Origin: Anaerolineales bacterium
GTDB lineage: Bacteria; Chloroflexota; Anaerolineae; Anaerolineales; Villigracilaceae
Length of the DNA: 8,101 nucleotides
Reading direction: 5' to 3'
Assembly: GCA_025938055.1 (NCBI GenBank)
Contig: JAICQC010000205.1
Coordinates: 1 to 8,101, forward strand
Part shown: positions 4,710-8,101 of the stretch, piece after piece
Layout of the letters: every line of letters begins with the position of its first letter
How positions within the stretch are numbered: position 1 is the stretch's first letter
Translations under genes and position numbers: made by a program
The notes under the pieces: generated by a model
Seen by the model: the letters and a program-made list of their open reading frames with translations, nothing else
Told to the model about the DNA's origin: nothing
Databases searched by the model: none

Positions 4710-6878
4710 ATGGGCAAGACAAATTCAAAGTGGCTACTCCCATCCATTGCAGCCGCGGTTGCATTTTGTGTGGCGTGTGTATGCTGCTCCGGGGTGGGAT
4801 TGTACTTCTATGGGGACCAGATCGCTGCCGGGTTTGATACGCCGACAGATAATCCTACGGTTGATATTCCTGTGACGCAGCCACCGGTAAATACGACATC
4901 CGGGCTGCCGGAATGGACGGTCATCGTCTACTCCGCCGCGGATGACGAAGTGCTGGAAGAGAACATGTGGTTCGACATCAACGAGATGGAAGTGGTCGGG
5001 TCGACTCCGCAGATGAATATCGTCGTTCAGATCGACAGGTATGCGGGTTCCTTTACTGGCGATGGGGACTGGTCGGACACTCGCCGATATCTAATCCAGC
5101 AGGACAATGACCTCAATAGCATTACCTCGCCGGTGGTCGAATCGGTGGGTGAGGTCGATACCGGCAACCCGCAGACGCTCATCGACTTTGTCACCTGGGC
5201 AGTCCAAAATTATCCTGCCAAAAAATATGCGCTGATCATGTCTGACCACGGCGGTGGATGGACGGGCGGATTCTCGGATATGTCTGCTGCCTCGTACTCG
5301 GACCTTTCCATTCCCGAAATCGAGTCTTCCATTGAGCAGATCCGTCAGAATACCGGCATCGAGAGATTCGAGTTGATCGGGTTCGATGCCTGCTTGATGG
5401 CGCAGATCGAAGTTTTCTCTTCGCTTTATCCCTATTCGAACTACATGGTTGCGTCTGAGGAGGTCATCCCCGGGTATGGCTGGTCGTATGCTGCCTGGCT
5501 GGAGCAGCTCGCGCAGAATCCCGCCGTAGATGGGAGTGGGCTCTCGCAATCCATCATTTCGACCTATGTGGTCAATGACGTCCTTCTCAGCGGCGGCAGA
5601 GCCTCCTCAGATGAGATCGCTCAGGAAGAGTCCACCACCACCCTGAGCGCCATCGAAAGCGCGCGGGTGCCGGATGTGATCGGCGCAATGAACCAGTTTA
5701 TCTCTGCAACCACCAGTCTCGACCAAAGCCTTGTCGCGCAGGCGCGCACCTATTCGCGCAGTTACTACTCGCTCTTCGGTGAAGAGGTCTCCCCATCCTT
5801 TATCGATCTTGGCAACTTCTCAGAAGTACTGACGACTCTCACGGAAGACCCGAGCGTCCAGCAGACAGCCATCCAGTTACAAACGGCGATTTCGTCGGCG
5901 GTTATTGCCGAGAAGCACGGCGTAAACATGTCCGGTTCGAATGGGATCGCTTTCCATTTCCCCGATTCGGATCTCTATTATTACACCGAATACAATACAG
6001 ACTTCCCACCCTACTATGCCGAATCCTCCCAGAGGTTCCTCGAACAGTCCGTGTGGGATGAATTTCTTGCTTATCACTATACAGGAGAAGAATTCGCCCC
6101 GCAGGAAGGAGTGGCAATTGCCCCCTCGCGCACTGCAGAGATCGTCGCGCCCGGCGCCTCCCAGATGACCGTCGGTCCGATCCAGATTTCGGATACTGAG
6201 ATCAGCGGCGATGAGATCGTGAGCATCTCCACAACCGTGGACGGAAACGTTGCCTACATCCACACGGCGCTATATTTCTGGGACCCGGCTTCAGAGTCCT
6301 ACTGGATCGGAGATGTCTCGTATTACGTTGCGGATAACACGGTCAACATCGATGGCGTAAACATGCCGGATTACGGCGACAGTCCTGTCCAGGTGCAGTA
6401 TGAATGGTCCCCCACATTGTACACACTGACCGATGGTCAGCATGATGCCTTTGTCCTTCTCGAGCCCGCCGAATACCTGAGCGCCGACGGAGAGACGGTC
6501 TACGTGGTCTATGGGCAGTATACAACCGCACAGACCGGTACAGCCGTGGATGCCAGCCTGTACTTTGATGCAGATGGCAATTTCCTCTATGCCTACGCCT
6601 TCCCGGACGGAGATGACAACGGTGCCAGCACGCCGGTGGAGATCACGCCTCAGGTCGGCGACCAGTTTACCGACTACGTCCAATACTATACATTCGACAG
6701 CAACGACAACCCTGTCTTCAGCTATGAGCTGAGTGACGATGTGTTTACCTGGGGCGAACAGGGATTCTCATACTACTCAAGCTACCCAGTGGATGGTCAA
6801 TACGCGGTCGGCGTCATTGCTTATGACTTCGATAATAACTTCGAGGCAAATTTCGAATTTATTAACTACACACGCTAA
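4710..6878 (+). CDS. Membrane-anchored clostripain-family (C11) cysteine peptidase
   Basis: A 722-residue surface protease. Residues 9-34 form a signal-anchor helix (WLLPSIAAAVAFCVACVCC...) after a basic head; a Thr/Pro-rich linker (41-66) leads to the peptidase domain. LPEWTVIVYSAADDEVLEEN (66-85) is the typical clostripain (PF03415) start. The catalytic pair is visible as H180 in ALIMSDHGGGWTG and C228 in IGFDACLMAQIEVF; D226 in the D-A-C motif corresponds to the S1-pocket Asp of the C11 enzyme PmC11, implying Arg/Lys cleavage. YMVASEEVIPGYGWSY (245-260) follows. From about 465 to the end lies a 250-residue Tyr/Asp-rich, beta-rich region of unknown role, perhaps for binding or exposure. AAAGGAG at 4697-4703 is six bases before ATG 4710, so I prefer this over an in-frame ATG at 4599 that would add 37 residues and destroy the signal. 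Many members self-cleave to mature; not checkable here. Confidence 0.9.
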   Translation: MGKTNSKWLLPSIAAAVAFCVACVCCSGVGLYFYGDQIAAGFDTPTDNPTVDIPVTQPPVNTTSGLPEWTVIVYSAADDEVLEENMWFDINEMEVVGSTPQMNIVVQIDRYAGSFTGDGDWSDTRRYLIQQDNDLNSITSPVVESVGEVDTGNPQTLIDFVTWAVQNYPAKKYALIMSDHGGGWTGGFSDMSAASYSDLSIPEIESSIEQIRQNTGIERFELIGFDACLMAQIEVFSSLYPYSNYMVASEEVIPGYGWSYAAWLEQLAQNPAVDGSGLSQSIISTYVVNDVLLSGGRASSDEIAQEESTTTLSAIESARVPDVIGAMNQFISATTSLDQSLVAQARTYSRSYYSLFGEEVSPSFIDLGNFSEVLTTLTEDPSVQQTAIQLQTAISSAVIAEKHGVNMSGSNGIAFHFPDSDLYYYTEYNTDFPPYYAESSQRFLEQSVWDEFLAYHYTGEEFAPQEGVAIAPSRTAEIVAPGASQMTVGPIQISDTEISGDEIVSISTTVDGNVAYIHTALYFWDPASESYWIGDVSYYVADNTVNIDGVNMPDYGDSPVQVQYEWSPTLYTLTDGQHDAFVLLEPAEYLSADGETVYVVYGQYTTAQTGTAVDASLYFDADGNFLYAYAFPDGDDNGASTPVEITPQVGDQFTDYVQYYTFDSNDNPVFSYELSDDVFTWGEQGFSYYSSYPVDGQYAVGVIAYDFDNNFEANFEFINYTR

Positions 6879-6900
6879 GCCCGCTTCAGCTTGGCTAGAG

Positions 6901-6941
6901 AACATCATCCCCGGTCGATTAACCGGGGATGATGTTTTGTT
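6901..6941 (+). terminator. Strong intrinsic terminator of the clostripain gene
   Basis: A perfect 15-base-pair inverted repeat (6901-6915 and 6922-6936) with a 6-base loop (CGATTA) begins 22 bases after the TAA. Its right arm runs directly into TTGTT, giving a T-rich tail. The core TCCCCGGTCG is shared with the terminator at 7424. The stem is near-symmetric, so it would also be a hairpin on the other strand. Confidence 0.85.
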
Positions 6942-7029
6942 AATCGCTCTCTCATTTCAGGCAATCCCTGGTCGCGACATCCACGCAACGCAGAACACTC
7001 CTTGTCGTTAAACACCCTAGGAGGCAGAG
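6942..7029 (+). promoter_or_regulatory. Upstream region and ribosome binding site of the first lipoprotein gene
   Basis: This 88-base stretch must carry the promoter of the 7030 gene because a strong terminator ends just before it, but I find no convincing -35/-10 pair. It contains an 8-base palindrome, GTCGCGAC (6971-6978), that could be a small operator or chance. AGGAGG at 7019-7024 lies five bases before ATG 7030; the sequence around it (GGAGG-C-AGAG-ATG) is nearly the same as before the paralogue at 7560. Confidence 0.4.
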
Positions 7030-7392
7030 ATGAAAAGAAAACTTCTTTCAATTGCGCTATTGCTTGGCCTGGTGACACTGCTACTTGCAGCGTGCGCTCC
7101 GGGCGCAGAAGTAGAAGTCAATGTGCCAGCAACCACCCTGGAACTGACTACGCCGGGTCCGAATCCCCTGGTCAATGAGCCAGATGAAGATGGTAGCCTT
7201 GCCGGTGCGGCACAGGGGCTCTGGCATGGGCTTATTGCCCCTGTGACAGTGATAGGCTCATTTTTCAATCCGGCCTTGGAGATGTACGAAGTACATAACA
7301 CGGGCAGAGAATACAACCTGGGATTCCTGGTCGGAGTGGCTCTGATATTCCTGATCCTGGGCTTGATCGGAGGCAGAGGCCGCTGGCGCTAA
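7030..7392 (+). CDS. Small lipoprotein with GLWHG/MYEVHN core, paralogue 1
   Basis: A 120-residue predicted lipoprotein: basic start MKRK, hydrophobic segment (5-19) and lipobox L-A-A-C with lipidated Cys22. A short variable stretch follows, then TPGPNPLVNEPD (41-52), GLWHGLIAPVTVIGSFF (63-79), MYEVHNTGREYNLGF (85-99) and a C-terminal membrane helix (about 96-113) ending in the basic tail GGRGRWR. The helix plus lipid anchor would clamp the protein at the outer face of the membrane with its C-terminus inside. I recognise the G-x-W-H-G-x-I-A-P...Y-x-x-H-N-x-G-x-x-Y-x-x-G-F pattern as a widespread family of unknown function, but know no role for it. It matches the protein at 7560 at about 37 of 63 positions in the core by my count. 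It lies between two terminators and is probably a single-gene transcript. Confidence 0.88.
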   Translation: MKRKLLSIALLLGLVTLLLAACAPGAEVEVNVPATTLELTTPGPNPLVNEPDEDGSLAGAAQGLWHGLIAPVTVIGSFFNPALEMYEVHNTGREYNLGFLVGVALIFLILGLIGGRGRWR

Positions 7393-7423
7393 AATATATT
7401 TTCGTATAGTCAGGACATATATA

Positions 7424-7459
7424 CCTCCCCGGTCGCAAATGGACCGGGGAGGATTTATT
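7424..7459 (+). terminator. Intrinsic terminator after the first lipoprotein gene
   Basis: A perfect 11-base-pair stem (CCTCCCCGGTC, 7424-7434, with GACCGGGGAGG, 7442-7452) encloses a 7-base loop and is followed by ATTTATT. It lies 31 bases after the TAA at 7392. The next gene's TGTATAAT box begins at the end of this tail, so termination and re-initiation sites abut. Confidence 0.85.
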
Positions 7460-7466
7460 GTATAAT
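7459..7466 (+). promoter_or_regulatory. TGTATAAT box, likely promoter of the second lipoprotein gene
   Basis: TATAAT at 7461-7466 preceded by TG. It is the third copy of this eight-base box in the window and sits just after a terminator, 93 bases before ATG 7560. No -35 box is visible; the -35 position would fall inside the terminator hairpin. A start near 7473 would give a leader of about 87 bases. GGAGGT at 7550-7555 is the ribosome binding site, four bases before the ATG. Confidence 0.5.
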
Positions 7467-7559
7467 GAATTAACCCACTCTAATCTAACTGACAATTCAA
7501 GAACATTCTCTTATTGCCCCAGCGAAGACAACGAATATTAGACAGTTCCGGAGGTAGAG

Positions 7560-7910
7560 ATGAAAAAATTATGTTTCCTGACTCTCGTGACGATCCCCCT
7601 CCTGGTAGCAGCCTGTTCTTCTGGCTCTACTGTACAGGTCACCACGCCGGACTCTACCATGATGCAGCTTACTGCGCCCGGTCCCAACCCGATGCTCAAC
7701 CAGCCCGATGGCTTGGGTCGTGTCGCGCGTGCTGGGGCAGGGCTGTGGCACGGCATCATTGCCCCTATAACCCTGGTATTCTCTTTCTTCGATTCAGGGA
7801 TTCACATGTACGAAGTGCATAACGCCGGCAGTGAATATGACCTGGGTTTCTTTCTGGGAGTGTCAATCATCATCTCCCTTTTGGGGATATTCATACGCAT
7901 GAGGAGATGA
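7560..7910 (+). CDS. Small lipoprotein with GLWHG/MYEVHN core, paralogue 2
   Basis: A 116-residue tandem paralogue of the protein at 7030. It has a signal segment (4-16), lipobox L-V-A-A-C with Cys19, then APGPNPMLNQPD (39-50), GLWHGIIAPITLVFSFF (61-77), MYEVHNAGSEYDLGF (83-97) and a C-terminal membrane helix (about 95-112) with the tail RMRR. Outside the core, the segment after the lipid Cys is Ser/Thr-rich and unlike that of paralogue 1, so only the core is conserved. Its promoter-like box is separate from paralogue 1. Its TGA (7908-7910) directly precedes the next gene, whose ribosome binding site (AGGAG, 7902-7906) is inside this gene, so the two are probably translated together. Function unknown. 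Confidence 0.88.
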   Translation: MKKLCFLTLVTIPLLVAACSSGSTVQVTTPDSTMMQLTAPGPNPMLNQPDGLGRVARAGAGLWHGIIAPITLVFSFFDSGIHMYEVHNAGSEYDLGFFLGVSIIISLLGIFIRMRR

Positions 7911-7916
7911 TTTCTG
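7902..7916 (+). promoter_or_regulatory. Ribosome binding site and CTG start of the following secreted protein
   Basis: AGGAG at 7902-7906 is seven bases before CTG 7914-7916. The in-frame stop TGA (7908-7910) just before it leaves only TTT between, so no ATG, GTG or TTG can start this frame upstream. The overlapping ATG at 7907 is in another frame and would directly abut the AGGAG. A rare CTG initiation is the simplest reading; one extra base in the TTT run (7911-7913), for example by sequencing error, is the alternative. Confidence 0.55.
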
Positions 7917-8101
7917 AACATCAGCCGCACGCTCATCAAATTCACTGTCCTGCTGTTTTCACTGGCAGTCCTCCTGCCTGCCGGGGCTGCCCTTGCGGAT
8001 ACGGGTCCCAAACCCAGTATGGACTTCCAATTCCAGCAGGCGTTGGCTGGTGAACCGGTCACGATCACATCGGGGGTTCTGTATGAATGTGACCAATCCG
8101 A
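7914..8101 (+). CDS. Secreted protein, N-terminal part, CTG start
   Basis: The gene continues past the right edge; 62 codons and two bases are seen. The frame codes for a classic signal peptide: polar/basic head (L/M-NISRTLIK), hydrophobic core (FTVLLFSLAVLLP, 10-22) and an A-L-A cleavage site at 26-28 before DTGPKPSMDFQF. The mature start reads DTGPKPSMDFQFQQALAGEP and then VTITSGVLYECDQS, a beta-strand-like stretch with a Cys at 59 that may form a disulfide further on. The family is not one I can name; it resembles uncharacterised Chloroflexi secreted or membrane proteins. It is directly coupled to the second lipoprotein gene, suggesting a shared surface role. Confidence 0.72.
   Translation, partial: MNISRTLIKFTVLLFSLAVLLPAGAALADTGPKPSMDFQFQQALAGEPVTITSGVLYECDQS

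Noticed and set aside
5091..5549. Minus-strand frame of 152 codons inside the clostripain gene
   Set aside because: It lies over the catalytic domain; long antisense frames are expected in GC-rich coding sequence, and it has no start signal.
6733..7011. Plus-strand frame across the end of the clostripain gene
   Set aside because: It passes through the strong terminator hairpin and has a Thr/Ser-rich out-of-frame composition.
7907..8053. ATG 7907 frame overlapping the lipoprotein stop (ATGA)
   Set aside because: The overlap looks like a coupled start, but the frame stops after about 48 codons, is His/Cys/Pro-rich and lacks the signal peptide seen in the CTG frame.
1..8101. CRISPR array, tRNA, insertion sequence or phage module
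   Set aside because: No regularly spaced repeats, cloverleaf-like sequences, transposase or integrase motifs, or terminal inverted repeats were seen on either strand.

Overview
The window looks like chromosomal DNA from a Chloroflexota bacterium, probably of the Anaerolineae type. This is an inference from the gene families and from protein resemblance judged by eye; there is no rRNA or marker gene here to prove it. Genes are closely spaced, most have a clear AGGAG-type ribosome binding site, and several hypothetical proteins resemble ones typical of that group. I see no tRNA, rRNA, insertion sequence, CRISPR array or phage gene.

Layout. (1) 1-218, minus strand: the first 72 residues of a DUF2723-type multi-pass membrane protein. 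(2) 300-821, plus: an uncharacterised 173-residue soluble protein, divergent from the first gene. (3) 889-1062, plus: a 57-codon reading frame for a small membrane protein, which ends one base from the stop of the convergent gene. (4) 1064-2455, minus: a GT87/DUF2029-type polyprenol-phosphate-dependent membrane glycosyltransferase. (5) 2594-3694 and 3699-4082, plus: a two-gene operon of a lactonase-family beta-propeller (6-phosphogluconolactonase type, GTG start) and a DUF2255 protein. (6) 4166-4555, plus: a stand-alone HEPN-domain protein with its own promoter and a hairpin at its stop codon. (7) 4710-6878, plus: a membrane-anchored clostripain-family (C11) cysteine peptidase, preceded by a terminator-like leader hairpin and followed by a strong terminator. 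(8) 7030-7392 and 7560-7910, plus: two tandem paralogous small lipoproteins sharing a GLWHG...MYEVHN...LGF core, separated by a terminator and a new promoter. (9) 7914-8101, plus: the start of a secreted protein that appears to begin at a CTG codon just after the second lipoprotein stop.

Functionally, the right half (about 4.7-8.1 kb) is devoted to the cell surface: an anchored extracellular peptidase, two lipoproteins and a secreted protein. The left half carries two unrelated membrane proteins of glycosyltransferase type plus cytoplasmic housekeeping or unknown genes. I do not see one integrated, clearly new system. The best leads are the tandem lipoprotein family with its coupled CTG-start secreted partner, the possible attenuator before the clostripain gene, the unannotated small membrane protein, and the solitary HEPN protein.
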